Shown one piece after another: positions 32,712 through 45,600 of a DNA stretch of 64,000 bases. The position numbers were made by a program, and so were the translations under genes. Source of the stretch: Microbotryum silenes-acaulis (Eukaryota > Basidiomycota > Microbotryomycetes > Microbotryales > Microbotryaceae). Where the stretch lies: NCBI GenBank assembly GCA_003665825.1, contig QPFY01000006.1, forward strand, positions 992,001 to 1,056,000, in the 5' to 3' direction. The first letter of the stretch is position 1, and each line of letters starts with the position of its first letter. The notes beneath the pieces are model-generated. The model was not told where the DNA came from, did not search any database, and saw only the letters and a program-made list of their open reading frames with translations.

Positions 32712-34797
32712 GATTTCGAGAGTCGGGACGTGGGAGTTCAAGTCGAGCTAGCAGTTAGGTGTGCAGTCGAGGCAAGATCGGAAAGAGCAAGCAAAAGAGA
32801 CGTCCAGGTGGTGATGGAAGGATGGCAAGAGCGCCAAGACAGAAGCCGGTGGTTAACTTCTAGGCAATGCTTGATCCCGAGTGCCGGCTAGCCGAGGCAA
32901 ATGAACCGTCGCGAGCAGATCCCAAGGCCGCGCTTCCGGACTGCGCCACGATCGGCTAATCTATCCACCCGACTTGAAGTTGCGGATCGCGCTCCCATAC
33001 ATGCACGCAGGGGAACGTCGGCAGGAGCCCTTTATGCCAATTTTCGCCCGCGCCAAAATCGCTTTCAGGATGAAGTGGCCGCTTTGGTGAGTAAAAGGTA
33101 TGCTCTTCCCAGACTCATACCGCCGGGCCCGGCGCTGGCCCGTACCAGGCCATCGGGTAGTTAGTTGTATTCGAGTCATCGACCCAAGGGAATATGGATC
33201 AAAGCGATCACTGAGCTCCAACATCTGCGCCATTGCATCCTCGATCCTATGAACCCATTCAGTGGAAGATCCCACCGACCCCTTGCTTCGTTCAGCAAGA
33301 ACGTCGATGTTTCACTCTGGACTTTTGAAGCCCCCACCCCCACTACTCCCCCACTCGGTGCGTAACCGGGACGAAATCGCTGTCGCTGGCAGCCTCCCTA
33401 CCTCTGTCGCCCCCGCATACACGTGCATACACGTGTACATCAGTGGATAGTCATGCCTACTTGTTCCTTTCTCGTTCAAACGTATCTGCAGGTCATTGCA
33501 CAGCTACGCACCCTCGCGCAGCTCGGATCGAATCAACCTCCGCGAGCCCGCGAGCTGCTTCGGTGCGAAGCCTCCTTTCTTCTCCCACCGCCGAGTGCAC
33601 TGCGTCGATCTGGAGGCGGAGAAGTGGCAGGGTGAGGACCGTAATCCACGAGGGACATCAGGCGGTATAGGACGAGACGGAACGAGACGGAACGAGACGG
33701 AACGAGAACACCTGTGGGAGAGCTGGCAGGAACGTGCCAGGGGCCAGTGAGGACTCAGTCGATTCTCTTCGGAGCAGGCTGAGATAAAGTAGGAATCACT
33801 CCTTACTGGGGTAGGATCTTAATCAAAACTCTGGAATACCGATACACGCGTGGGCAAATTGATGCAGATCGATGCATCCGTATGCACCGGCAAGCAGTTT
33901 CGGCCCCTCGTCTGCAGTGCGAACCCAGTAGTACGCATATGCGAAGATCCTGATTAGCACGCAGACATCTGCTTCGAGTCTCTTTTGTGCTCTTCACCAA
34001 CTTTTCTAGGCTTCAAGAAACTGTCGCGCACCCCCTTGCGTTTTCAGCTGGTTTCGACGGGGAAGGCCCTCGGCTATGCGCATGCTGGCGCTGCGGACAC
34101 CGATTCTTCCCCCCACGCATGCTTACCTCCGGAAGTCATCTGGATAGCCATCCAGTATATACAACCCGGCCAACGCTCTAGCTGGAAATCTGGAATGGTC
34201 AGGAAAGGGGTCCCTAGTGCTGACTCGTGAGAACTCCTTCTCGATCGCGTCTCGCGAATCGACCAGTGCTGGTGTTCGAAATAGGGGCTCCTGAGTCCCC
34301 AAGGTGCCTTCGCCGCTATAGCCTCAGTTAGTTCCTTTGAAGAATAATTCAGAAGTATGGCGAGCTGTAAGTGGTGCCACTAGAGTTTGGGCCTGGGCCT
34401 GGGCCTGGGTGGGACATCGACGGGCGAGCCTGCCCCGGCGAGGGGGCGAGGCTAGCGGAGGCTCACGCGCTGTTTCCTGATAGCAAGCGCTCGAGGGCGC
34501 GTAGCTCTCGCCTCCTCTTGCGACCTGCAGAGCATGCAGAGGCTGGGCGCGACAGGGCGTGACTAAATCAAGGCAGGCGCTGGCACTCGCTGGCAGGCGT
34601 GACTCGAAGCTTGAAGTGGACGCAGCCGCGCCTCGAGTCTCTCCCCTCTTGCTCTGGCACGTGATCGGTCGCTTCGACCCACCATTGAATACCAATCAAT
34701 CAAGGTTGGTACAAAGCAGCCACAGCTGTAGAGGGTAACGTGGTGGTGTCGACCCTCAACCGCAGCAGCAGCGCCAAGCCGGGCGTGTGTGTGCGCG
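32712..34797. other. Gene-poor 2.1-kb region with short tandem repeats
   Basis: No convincing exon, tRNA or transposon is seen between the two divergent genes. It contains a GAGACGGAAC unit three times (about 33674-33703), GGGCCT repeats (about 34388-34409) and ACGTG-rich palindromic bits near 33420. A minus-strand stretch near 33190-33275 (WVHRIEDAMAQMLELSDRFD) looks protein-like but has no continuation. Confidence 0.45.
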
Positions 34798-37251
34798 ATG
34801 GAACGCTTCGACCCTTCCCAGCTCCCCCGTCAGCTGCTACACCTCTCGACACTGCAACTCGTCGCCCAGGCCGCACCTTCCTTCACCCATGCTCGTTCCC
34901 TGCCGATCCACACCCTCTCGGACCTGCTGCAGGACTATCTGGGGCTGCTCGCGAGCTCAGCCACGGCACGCGCCGAGCTCGCCGGAAGGGACAAGGTCTC
35001 GGTGTGGGATATCGGGGCTACGATGGACGAGTTCGGCGTCGGACCCATCTATGAACTCAAGGACGAGGCGGTGAAGCCCAGATCACCACCTACAGAGGAT
35101 GACCGGTTGCGGATACCCGAGGTCGCGCACGAGCTCGCAGGTCAGTCACCGGTCATCGCATCCCATCGCAGACTCATCGCAGACTCCACGGTGCATGTGG
35201 CCACGACACATGTGTCACCTCCTCACACCCACCGAATACAAGACAGCGGCGCTGATCTCGCTGATTGTGCTCCTACAGAACATCTCGATGTGCGACTGCC
35301 GCTGCCTCCGATCGCTCAGCTCGCGTATGACGTGTTGCACCCGATCGAGCTACACACCCTGCACCATCTCCCCGATCTCATGCCTTCTTCAATCGACTCG
35401 CCCCCTTCAGATGATTCGGAGCTCGAGAGCTCACCTCAGCACGTCAAGGCATCGACTTCGCCCGTCAAGAATGGCCATCGATCGAACCCTTCCTTCACCC
35501 TTGTCAAGCAAGAGCCCGACGTCGGACATTCGCTCTTGCTCGATGCGTGGGATCAAGATCCGGCCTTTGATTTGGAAAAGGAGATTGACATGCTCAATCT
35601 GCCCATGTTGGGGAGGGGAGGAATGTACGCCGCCGCAGAGGAGGAGCAGGAACCGGTGCACGAGGATCCAGCGCTTGCGTGGAGGGATCCGTCGCTGATC
35701 CCGCCGTGGGTGCCCGACTTTCTACCACCGTTCCCGGGCATGGAGAGGCAGAGGGAAGCTCCGTTGGCCGCGAGAAGCCGGCGTGAACAAGCAGACTCGG
35801 CGTGGGACGGTCGGCCTCGGGGCGCCCAGTACGCTGCAGGAGGCGACCCCTGGAACGCCCCCATCCCTTACAACACGTCGATGCTGTCCGACATGCACCC
35901 CATCAGTCACCTACCCCCTCTTTCCCCACCCCCGCTCTCGCCTATGATGGAAGAGGACGAGCCTCTACTCCCTCGGCCGACAAAACGACGACGTCGAGCC
36001 GTCTCGCCGCTTCCGTCGGCGCTCGATTCGCTCGATGCGTACCGCACGGCCCTACCCGAGATCTCTCACATGCCCACCTATCGACGACCCAATCTCGATC
36101 GGCGAAGGGCGGCAGCCGTTATTGGTCTGCACCCCGATCTTTCCATCGCCGGCGTGGACTCGCTGTTTGGACTATTGCCGATGCCCTGGACACGACAACC
36201 GATTCGGCCGCCAGGATATTTGCCCGAGACGGCCACAACAGCAGCGATCCATCCTTTCAACACCGCTCTACCCCATACGGCTACCGTTCCGGTCCCTTAT
36301 CACCAAGGTGCGGCCGGTACTCATCTTGCTGCTCCTGTTCCTCACCCTCGTGTGCCGACGACGCTCGCTCGCGCCAAGGATCAACTCTTCAAACCGAGCG
36401 AAACGAACAACAACCTCGCCATCTACTCTCGACTTACGCGCATCGGGCCCCCTGGTCCTTTGGGCCCCAAGGGGGAGGCTCTCGATTACGAGTACGTTGG
36501 ACAAACGTCGATCATCGCTTTGAATGTCGACTGGCCCGTGCGAAGGCACGATCAACGTCTACCCGTTCGAGACGACGAGGGTCTCGGAAGTGGGACGGTG
36601 GGGGGGATAGGATCGGCAGGAGGGACGGGAGGGACGTCGACTCCAGCGGCCAGTGGGATCAAGCTTAAGCTTGGTCGGGCGGGGAGTGCGAGCGTTGTCG
36701 GCAGTCCGGCACCTGCGACGATGCCTACGCCCGGACCGTCGACGGGGACGTGGTTGGGTGGCTTCGCCAACAATGGTCCTCCGAGTGCGAGTGCGACACC
36801 TGCGTATCTCTCACGCGCGGATAGTCCCCTCTTGACGATGCATCGTGATTCCATCACCTCCATGGGTGGCGGTGGGGTCCGATACCCTTCCATCAGTCGC
36901 GAAGCCTCCGTCGCGAGTCTCCCTCAAGCAGTCGCCGATATGCTAGTGGCAAACGGGATCCCCTTGGACCAACTCGAATCAACCGCATTGAATCTAGTCG
37001 ATCAAGCCATGACGACCTCGACGAACGACCTTTTCAACCAGATCGCGAACGACCAATCCGCCACGCAGTTTGATGCGAGTTTGTTTGGATTCGGCAATGC
37101 GTCGGGGGCGTTTGATCCGATCAGTTCGGATGGGTTGCTGAGTGGGGGGGAGGAGCTCAAGCCGCCCGTAGGACCGATTAGCTTCAAGTTTACGACTAAT
37201 AAGGATGACAGAGGTTCGGGTGCAGGGGCGTCGACTTCGACTGGGCATTGA
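34798..37251 (+). CDS. BTP histone-fold protein, TFIID subunit TAF3/TAF8-like
   Basis: Exons are 34798-35140 and 35279-37251, giving 771 residues. The 138-bp intron is a stop-free multiple of three. The N-terminus (QLLHLSTLQLVAQAAPSFTH, TLSDLLQDYLGLLASSATAR, VSVWDIGATMDEFGV) is a bromodomain-associated histone fold of the kind TAF3 and TAF8 use to pair with TAF10-type partners. LIPPWVPDFLPPFPGM resembles the conserved TAF8 motif after the fold. A basic patch (PTKRRRRAV) is a likely nuclear signal. The rest is low complexity with Gly/Ser runs. The PHD finger of animal TAF3 is not seen. ATG 34798 is chosen because it precedes the fold directly. TAF3 versus TAF8 is not resolved. Confidence 0.75.
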   Translation: MERFDPSQLPRQLLHLSTLQLVAQAAPSFTHARSLPIHTLSDLLQDYLGLLASSATARAELAGRDKVSVWDIGATMDEFGVGPIYELKDEAVKPRSPPTEDDRLRIPEVAHELAGQSPVIASHRRLIADSTVHVATTHVSPPHTHRIQDSGADLADCAPTEHLDVRLPLPPIAQLAYDVLHPIELHTLHHLPDLMPSSIDSPPSDDSELESSPQHVKASTSPVKNGHRSNPSFTLVKQEPDVGHSLLLDAWDQDPAFDLEKEIDMLNLPMLGRGGMYAAAEEEQEPVHEDPALAWRDPSLIPPWVPDFLPPFPGMERQREAPLAARSRREQADSAWDGRPRGAQYAAGGDPWNAPIPYNTSMLSDMHPISHLPPLSPPPLSPMMEEDEPLLPRPTKRRRRAVSPLPSALDSLDAYRTALPEISHMPTYRRPNLDRRRAAAVIGLHPDLSIAGVDSLFGLLPMPWTRQPIRPPGYLPETATTAAIHPFNTALPHTATVPVPYHQGAAGTHLAAPVPHPRVPTTLARAKDQLFKPSETNNNLAIYSRLTRIGPPGPLGPKGEALDYEYVGQTSIIALNVDWPVRRHDQRLPVRDDEGLGSGTVGGIGSAGGTGGTSTPAASGIKLKLGRAGSASVVGSPAPATMPTPGPSTGTWLGGFANNGPPSASATPAYLSRADSPLLTMHRDSITSMGGGGVRYPSISREASVASLPQAVADMLVANGIPLDQLESTALNLVDQAMTTSTNDLFNQIANDQSATQFDASLFGFGNASGAFDPISSDGLLSGGEELKPPVGPISFKFTTNKDDRGSGAGASTSTGH

Positions 37252-37414
37252 TCGGGCGAGTAGGATGGTCCCTGGATGTAGCATGTGCAAAGAAGGCCTT
37301 TCGAAGCACCAAGCATTGCAATTGCTTAATGATAACAATCAGACAAGATTGCCGAGCTATGATAGTAGTTCAAGAGCATACAACAAAGTATGCACCAATG
37401 CAAGCAGGTGAAAC

Positions 37415-39317
37415 TCATGCCAACTCTTCCCCACCCATGATCATCTCAGCAAGATACTCATGCACCTCCCCTCCTGCGCGTCGAAAGTCCGCGAAGAGGT
37501 CCTCGCCTCTCTTGACAGCTTGAATTGTTTCTCGCAGTCGAACATGCATATCGATCTTGTCCGGAAGCTGCAAAGACGACGCCGAGAGGGTGAGCTGCGA
37601 CGAAGCAAAGCTGTCCAGGGTATGCATCCCCACACACCTGATACGGTCTGACCAGTCCAGACGGTGAAGGGAACAACCAAAGGTACGTTTTTGTGCGCCT
37701 CGTCGATCCTCGAGCATGCTTTCCGTAAGGTGGGAAGGATAGTATAACGGGTTGCAGGCCCAAATCCCGGGCCCAACCTTTGGGAAGCGCTTTGGGCTCG
37801 GTCTTGATCTTGGTGTCCACCCCTGATATCATGAGTTGTCGACCTTCTATCTCCTCCTCTTTGGTCTTGGTATGGACACCGACATGCGTGTCCTCCTTCT
37901 TCAACCCAAGTGGACTCTCGACCTTCGGCCCCGGACTTTGGTGTCGCTTGACGGGTGTACGAGACTTGGGAACGAAATAATCGGCTTCGTCAGAATCGTA
38001 GCTTGCATCCAAGATCGGTAAAGGCACAACAGGTGGCAGTTCTTGATCACCCCGATACTCATACGTTCTCTTAGCCCCCGCATGCGCCACCAAATAATCC
38101 CTGAAGACCCTGCCGACGTCCAGTCCAGCAAAGGCGACGAAATGAGGTCGATTCTTCTCGATCTTGACGAGAAGGTTCGCGCACCCGGCTCGCTTCTCAT
38201 CCCTTTTCAATTCGGTCTCTTGGCGTGTTGGTCGTTCGACGAGATTCGTTAATCCAATGGAGCATTTCTTGATGAGTTTCCGACAGGCAGAAGGGTCGAC
38301 TCGGCGGGGCGTGAGGCCGGATTGGTGCAGGCACGTATAGAAATGGTTGGAGGGGTGGGCATCTGGAGGCGGGAGATGAAACGAGTCGGGTGAGCTCCTT
38401 GTTGAAGAGCAAGCTGCCATGAGTTTTAGATACGCACAGTGGTGCCCCGTTCTCGCACTCTGACATCCAGGATTGATGCCGCACATGACCAGGTCTAGCC
38501 CGGGGACGAGGTAGTCGGTCAAAGGGTCCAAGTCGGCATAAACGGAAGGATCAGCGAATTTCAGCGCGGGTGTCGTCGCCGGTTTCTTCGGCGGACTCGG
38601 TGGCAAAGCCGGCTTGGATGGTGTAGAACGTTTGCGTTTCTTGTGCTTGTTGACGAGACGAGACGAGGTCCGCGAAGAGAGGGCAAAGTTGTCGTCGTCG
38701 GTGGAGCCGTAGCAGATGTCGTTCTCGTCATCGAGGTCCGAGAGTGAGCTTTCCGAGGAAGGGTCGCTGGGAGAGGATTCAAAGTGAGGACTTGAAAGAA
38801 GCGATGCTCTTGGACCGGGACGAAGTGATGTAGTCGTCGATGGTCGTGTGCTCGGACTCGTGATGGCCGGCTGGGATCGGGATGTCGAGCTGCGACTCGA
38901 GCGCCGAGGCCGACGACTCTGACTGCGTGCGGGTGTCACAGATGCTTTGATAGGAACTAGGATGTTCGAACTGGAGGTGGATGCTACGGGTGAGGCTGCT
39001 GTGGGTTCCCTCATGGCCAGTGAGCGCGGCCGCGGCGGCAAAGCAGATGCCGGCGGCACTTTTGACATCCAGTCGCGTCGATCGCGACTGCCGGTGGCGG
39101 TGGGGTGCAGAAAGCGCTGCAACAGGCTCGAGAACGCGGACAGGCCTGCTGGTGGTTCGTCCTCAAAGTTGGCCAGGTTGGGTTTGTTGTCCATATCGCG
39201 AAAGGGACTGTGCGACTCGAGCTTGCCCATCGTGGGCACTGGGACGGGGCACGGATCGCGGGAACAGAAAGTCAAGAAACACTTCTCGTCGGCGCGGGCA
39301 TGAGTAGTCACTGGCAT
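37415..39317 (-). CDS. G/T(U) mismatch-specific DNA glycosylase (TDG/Mug family)
   Basis: Exons 39317-38438, 38362-37653 and 37567-37415 give 580 residues. The first 270 are disordered, basic and Ser-rich. The glycosylase fold starts at LVPGLDLVMCGINPGCQSAR, where Asn of GINPG is the family's catalytic residue. It continues with TGHHYAHPSNHFYTCLHQSG, CSIGLTNLVERPTRQ, LLVKIEKNRPHFVAFAGLDV and WLFPSPSG, matching the minor-groove wedge region of Mug/TDG. It removes T or U opposite G, starting base excision repair. A roughly 110-residue charged insertion lies between the last two blocks and carries VESPLGLKKED and IKTEPK. The gene is divergent from Mms22 across 319 bp, suggesting a shared repair-gene promoter. 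Confidence 0.88.
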
Positions 39318-39636
39318 CGACGCTCAAATTGACAAAGTTTCTTTAATTCAGGGGCACCAAGGAGATTGGCGCAATTTCTGGAAAAATACTGTAACGTAGC
39401 TCCGCTCTGCTGTTTCAATAGTTTCCTTTTGTCGCGGTACACTAGTCACACCCGAAAATCCACGTCCGACTCCGACGCACGGCACCCCCAGCGCACGGAC
39501 CTCCCGATTCGCGTCGAAGCTGTGAGAGGCTGTCGACTGTCGCGTCCGACCGAGAAGAGCGGTCTGCCCGGGCCGTCGGCTGCTGCAACGCCTCCCTCGC
39601 ACCAGCGCCACCTGCTTCGGGGTTTGCTCTCGAGCG
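39318..39636. promoter_or_regulatory. Shared divergent promoter, DNA glycosylase and Mms22
   Basis: The start codons of two DNA-damage genes face away from each other across 319 bp. The stretch has AT-rich boxes (TTTCTTTAATTCA near 39342; TTTCAATAGTTTCC near 39412) and a GC-rich part after 39480. A bidirectional promoter is inferred from layout only. Confidence 0.55.
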
Positions 39637-42600
39637 ATGAACATCCTTGGTCTGGAGGAGGATGGGTGGTCACCCCAATCGCCGGCACCTTCACCCGTGT
39701 CGGCTCCTTGTACAGCTTCTGAACGCGACGCGACGCGCCGACCGTCGATCATGACTTGCACGCTTCAACCGATGACGACACCCACAGAACGGTCGAGTAG
39801 CGTCGCCCCCTCGGACTTGGGTGAAAGGGAAGAACGATCGGTCAGGCTCGAACAGGAACACTACTGGGAACGCATCGAGGAACTCGCGAGAATGACCGCC
39901 TTGGCAGACCATCTCGAGCTGCAGCAGCCCGTTCAGGTCAGTCCTCTTCCCATGGCTCTGTTCAGCATCGACCCGGGAATTGACTGGTGACATTGCTTGG
40001 CATCAGACTCCTCGATCAGCGATAATTCCACCTGGACAAGCTGAGACCTCTACCGTGCACCCATCTGCCCCTGGTCCGAGCAGCTCGGCCCATTCGACCA
40101 CCAGTGTCCGACCGCCTGCCGCGAATCGAATTGGCACGGCCTCGCCTCGCAGACGGATTGCCACACCTCCCGTGGAGTTCCCAGCGATCAGTGCCTCGTT
40201 CCAACAGAATTCGCCTCTTCCCTCCCCGACCCGCGAATTCTATCGACCCTTACCCGGACCAGGCCCCCGTCTCGGCAGTCCGAACAACGTCCCCTCGTCT
40301 ATTCATTCATCCCAAATCTCGGTCGAGTCGCGCACACTCTCGCAGATACTGGCCTCGCAGATACTGGCCTCGCCCTCGGGTACCCATCAGTCGCAAGTGA
40401 TCGTCCCGTCCTCTTCCTCTTCCCCTTCCCCTTCCGACCGCTCCGAGAATCGCCACTCGCCTCGCGCTCGATCAAACTCTGCGCATGCCGTCCGCCCATC
40501 TCGATCTCCAACGCCAAACCGTCCTCGACCTCATCTACCGGCCCTCTCTCCGTCTTCAAAGTCATCCCCACCTTCTTCATCTGCGCCCGATTCCCCCGCC
40601 CAAATACGTCCTCCCGAACCCGAACCGGCAGGTCGAGGACTGCGCCAACGCACCTTGGCCCAACTCAACCCCTATTCGATCGAACAAGCGCGCTACACCC
40701 GTACCTTGCTCAAGAACGGCTGGCAAGGTGCGGTCGTGGCCGGAGTCAGGAAGGGGGACGAGATGACGAAAGAAGAGATGATGAGGAAAAAGCAGGAGTT
40801 GAGGAAGAAGGGCAAGGATGATTTAGGGGGGTGGTTGGAGTTTGAGGAAGGGGAGATGGTTAGGAGAGGCCAGGATGGATCTGGAAGGATGGATACTGAA
40901 CAGACTAGTGGGTCAGAGGACGGCGAGGCTCTGCTTGAGAGGGAGGCGAGGAGGAGGAAGAGGATGCAGAGGGAAGTGACGCGAGCGATGGGGCCGAGAG
41001 GGGTGGGAATCTTAGGTGGGCGATCGCCTACTGTCAGACTGTTTGAAGAACCTGAGACCGACTTTGTTCTTTTTCAGAATCATCTGTGCCACTACGCAGG
41101 CCGAATGACGGCAACGACCATCGAGGCACTCCTGTGGAAAGAGCTAATCAGGATCAAGCTCACCCAACAGCCAAGCGGATACCCGGGAAACTGTCCAAAG
41201 GCATGAGTCAATCGCGGATACGAAAGAACGAGGGGGAAGAACACACATCGGATGAATCCTCGGAGCAGGACGATACGGATTTGTCCGCCCCATCGAGCGC
41301 TCCTGTCGTCGGCGAGTCGAGCAAGAAACGGAAGAGGGCACTGCCGTCCAAGTCGCTTCACGCGCGATCAAAACGGTCTGCGTTGGACAAGTCAGCTCTC
41401 GATTCTAGGATTTTGGAGGTTGAGATGTCGGCATCTTCCGACTCATCTGATCAGGAGGAGGATTCGGACGAAGAAGAGGATGAAGATCAGTCCATGGATT
41501 CAGCATCGTCCTCGTCACCTCGAAGACCGCCTTTGGTATCGCCCAAAGACAAGACGAAGCTCCAAGGCAAGCGGAAGAAAGCGCTAGGGATGATGATGCC
41601 CGCCGTATTCATGAAGAAGGCCCAGAAAGACCTCGTCGCGATGGAAAGGGAGAAACGAGAGGGTTTCACGAGCGGCTCGGATTTCGGATCGGGCGATGAC
41701 GAGCGGCTGTCATCGTCGGATCATGCGCCGGCTAAGGGGGTTGCGAGAATCAGAAGGGTTCCGGGACTTGACCTGGCAGGGCCCTTGAGGCTCAAAGGGG
41801 ATGCTTTTACAGACGAGTCGGGTGAGGATGAGGACATGATGGGTCGAGGATCCGAGGAGGAAGCGGAGGAGGACGCCGTCGAGTCGTGGTTGCACGCTTT
41901 CGCACCTCGGCGACGGGTCAACGACGATGAAGATATCGTCGATCGGTTCCTCAAGAGGGCGAAGAGAAACACGGTGGGAACCAAGAGGAAGAACACCAAA
42001 GCCGGAAACCCTGCTGGCTCGAAGACGAACGAGAAGAGCAAGACGCGCAGGCGCCCTCCTTTGCACGACAAGGGCAATCGCCCTTCACACGATCAAACTG
42101 GGCTCACAGCGAATAAAGCTAACACCCGACCGAGTGATCAACACAGTCGGAGCAATCGAAGATCGTCTAGGCCCATGAGAAAAGCGGTCTCGCTCGACAC
42201 GGGTGACGCCATCTTCAGTTATGCGCGGCAGGCAAGTCTACACCTTGTCCTCGACGAAGAACCCGGACAAAGCGATATCGAGCAAATTTCTCCCCGCTTG
42301 GCCCCTCGGAATATGGGAGGAGTGCCAGCCGTGGTCACTCGGGACGCTCCTCGGCCCCCTTCGATGACCGCGACGAAGACGACGACGACAGCGGCGCCTT
42401 CACGAGCGCCAGCAGATGAGAACGAGCACTGGGCAACCTTCGGCAAGTTTTCGCATGACTTTGAGATTGAGCTTCTGCCGGTTGGTCTTCAGCTCGATGG
42501 CTCCTCTTTCGTTCGTCGCGGTCACCTCGAATCACTCCTCCGTCGACATACGCCTGACGAGTCAGCTCACAATACTCGTCTCACATTGGGCGAACTGACA

Positions 42601-45600
42601 CTCGATGGCGCCATGACTCCGGAGGCGATCGAAGCGATGCTACCACAGTTCTGCGACGGCGTCTTTGAAGTGATATGCCAAGGTGACGAGGCCGAAATGA
42701 TGACTTGCAGTGGTGCTCTCCATCTCTTGGGTCGCGTAATTTCGAGCGGAAGCGTTATTTCCACTTCGCTCTCGGCATCGATCTCGTCGCAACTCAATCG
42801 CTTGGAAGAGCGATTGGACTCTGTTTCTGATGTCGCCAAGGACGTCAAAGCTTTCAGTGGTCGTCGATTGGTGCTGTTGTGGTACGGCTTCGATCTGGCG
42901 ATACGACTCGCCCAACCCGCCGAGTTGGTACACTCGCTCGCATCGAAATTGATCGACCGGCTTGTCCACCGTGGGGTCGAGTCGACGATGAAAGGTCTCA
43001 AATCCGCCTCTTCTTCGTCCGAGACCGGGCTCAACGACATTAGCCTGCATGTGTGGCTTGGATTGGTCAGCGTCGCGGTGCAAGATTTTGATGGTATAAC
43101 GTGGCGCCAAGCTGACCTGTGGATGATCACGCTGGAGCGAATTGCTGCGCAGCTCTCACCGCGCGCTCAGAAGGGACCCATCGCTGGCGAGATCATGTCC
43201 TACACCACGATGATGCTATGCGCAATATCTCAGTTCTCGTATTTGGGTATTTCGACCTCGACACCTCGTCTTTCTGCGCATTGGGGTGTGGTAATGCGTG
43301 CGCTCGAGCCCATTAACGTCGTCGCGCTCGCTCGTCCCGATCGTGCACTTTCTAACACGGCCATCGCCCGTCGGGATCGCTACGTCTGGACGCTCTTCGC
43401 CCGGTGTCTCGTCTTCGTCGATCGATGGAATTGGAAGATTGACCAACGCAGCGACGTCCTCCCCAAGCTGTATGATATCCTCAACGCTCGCCGCCTGGCG
43501 GATTTGTCGATCGAGACCCACGGTGACTTCGCCATATTCTTACAGCACCCCGACCAGTTTGACTCGACGAAAGCGCTTGTGCTTCATCCAAAAGATGATA
43601 CAGCGTTCTCTATCATGCTCAAGCTCATCACCAATGCATCACAAGCAGCCGTCGCCTCCGGAGAGTTCCGCCAACTGACTCGGCTCTTCTCGCGCCTGAC
43701 GCCCATGACCTCGCAAGCATGGACCCGTGCGTCTCCTGAGTTGCTTCGGTCCCATTCGACCTTGGTCAACCACTACAGTCTCCTCATCACATTTGCTCGA
43801 CTCATCGCTGCCGCTCGACCCGCCTCGAACCTGGCTTTGCAGTACCTTGATCAAGCACGCCGTCTAATAGATTTCGCGCAAGTGGATGAAGAAGCTCGTC
43901 GCATCAACGTGCGCGCCGTGCTGTACTTTATGCTCGCCTTCCAAGCCCATGATCTTGACCTTGCATCCGCTGCTATGTGGTTTGGGTCGATCACGACTCA
44001 GCTCAAGAAGGAGTACATCGACATTGAGAAGCAAAGGCGCATCGACAACCGAGGGCTGGGTCGCAAAGCCGGCAATCTGCCCCGACCGACAGGCAACGAT
44101 CCGCTGTGGCATCGAGCTGTGCTGCTGACGATGATTCTGCGATCGATCCAACTCGTTCTGAGGTCGACGGTTAAAGACGAGAACGCATTCCCTGAGCTGT
44201 GCCTGCTCGGGTCCGGTGAGTCTACGGCTCCACATCTGCTCTAAACCCACGAAACGCCTCGCTGACGAGACGGCGCTTTTCTACTCCAGCATGGACCTCT
44301 TCGCTACTCGAATCTCCGCTTGCGCTCGATCCCATGATAGGCCTCGAGATCGTCCGCACGGTGGCCTGTTTCCTCGATCTACGGGCCAGGGCAAAGCCTC
44401 GAATCATTGCGACCGCTCCACTCGCGGCAACCGGTGCCGATGCCGAGATCAGCCAGGATGAGTTTGGCATGTTCGACGAGATGGACTTTGAGGACCCAGC
44501 GTTGAACGCGATGCTGGGGGTCGAGTCGACTACGGCCCCGGAGGGCGGCGACGATCGTGACCTGTTCAAGAGGAAGGATGCAGGGTTTGCTCAGGTGAGT
44601 GATGCGAAAGTTCCCTGAGCTTTCGAGAGCCCGTGTTGAGACGATGTCGCTTCACAGATGATTAAAAGCGAGCTCTCTCCGGCTTTCTTTCGCTTTGTAT
44701 CCAACATTTTTGGGTCGACAGAATGGAGAGGCCCTACGGTCGGCGATCGGGTTGCCTACGCCCAGCAGGTTGTTGAGACATGGATTAGATGCGTTGCTGT
44801 CATGGTTCAACACAATCTCGTCGTGAGTGCCCCTCATCTACATTGGTGGTGCTAGCCCTGACCTACGGCGCTTCTCATGCAGGACTGGAGCGGCTACCTA
44901 CGCTACGGGGATCAGTCGTGGAAACGGGTCATCGATCCTATAGGTCGACGCACGATCGGTCTCCTACTCGCTATCCTGATCCTACGTCACGAGCCTGATG
45001 CCTACTCGGTCAGTCCACGTCTCTCCATGCTGATCAACGAATCGGCACCAAAACTGACGCCATTCGCTTCAAATTGCAGTTGTTCCAGGATGACATTCTG
45101 GAGATCTGGTTCCAAACCATTGTCGCTTACCCCCTCTCGTCGGAGCACATCCTCACCTCGCGCTTGCTCAACGCCGAGCCGGTCTTGCCGCTCTTCGAGG
45201 ACGCTCAAACCCTGCTCGAACGCAACGAGGATTGTCACTTCGAGCTCGATGAGCATACCATCGACGAACGTCGTCTCGATATCCTTCGCAGTGAGTCCCT
45301 CCCTCTCGCGCTGCATTGAACGAAGCTCACCCAGCTAGTCGACCGTGGAATGCTCACAGGCGTCTTCAAAAGCGCTGCACGACATCTCGTCGCATCCAAC
45401 GCAAACCCGCCACTCTTTGCGGGATCAAAATCATCGTTGAACCGAGCCATGATCCTCAACTTGTTTCGTGCCATGCTCGCATCGATGAAGGATCATCTCG
45501 CGGTCGGTTCACTATTTTCGTTCCCTCTGCGAAGCGCGTGCGTTCCTGAACTTTATTCTCCAATCTCTCAGGCCATCACCAACGAACGTAGTCGAGACAG

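Noticed and set aside
32961..33275. Minus-strand frame with WVHRIEDAMAQMLELSDRFD
   Set aside because: It looks protein-like over about 25 residues but has no recognisable relative, neighbours or continuation.
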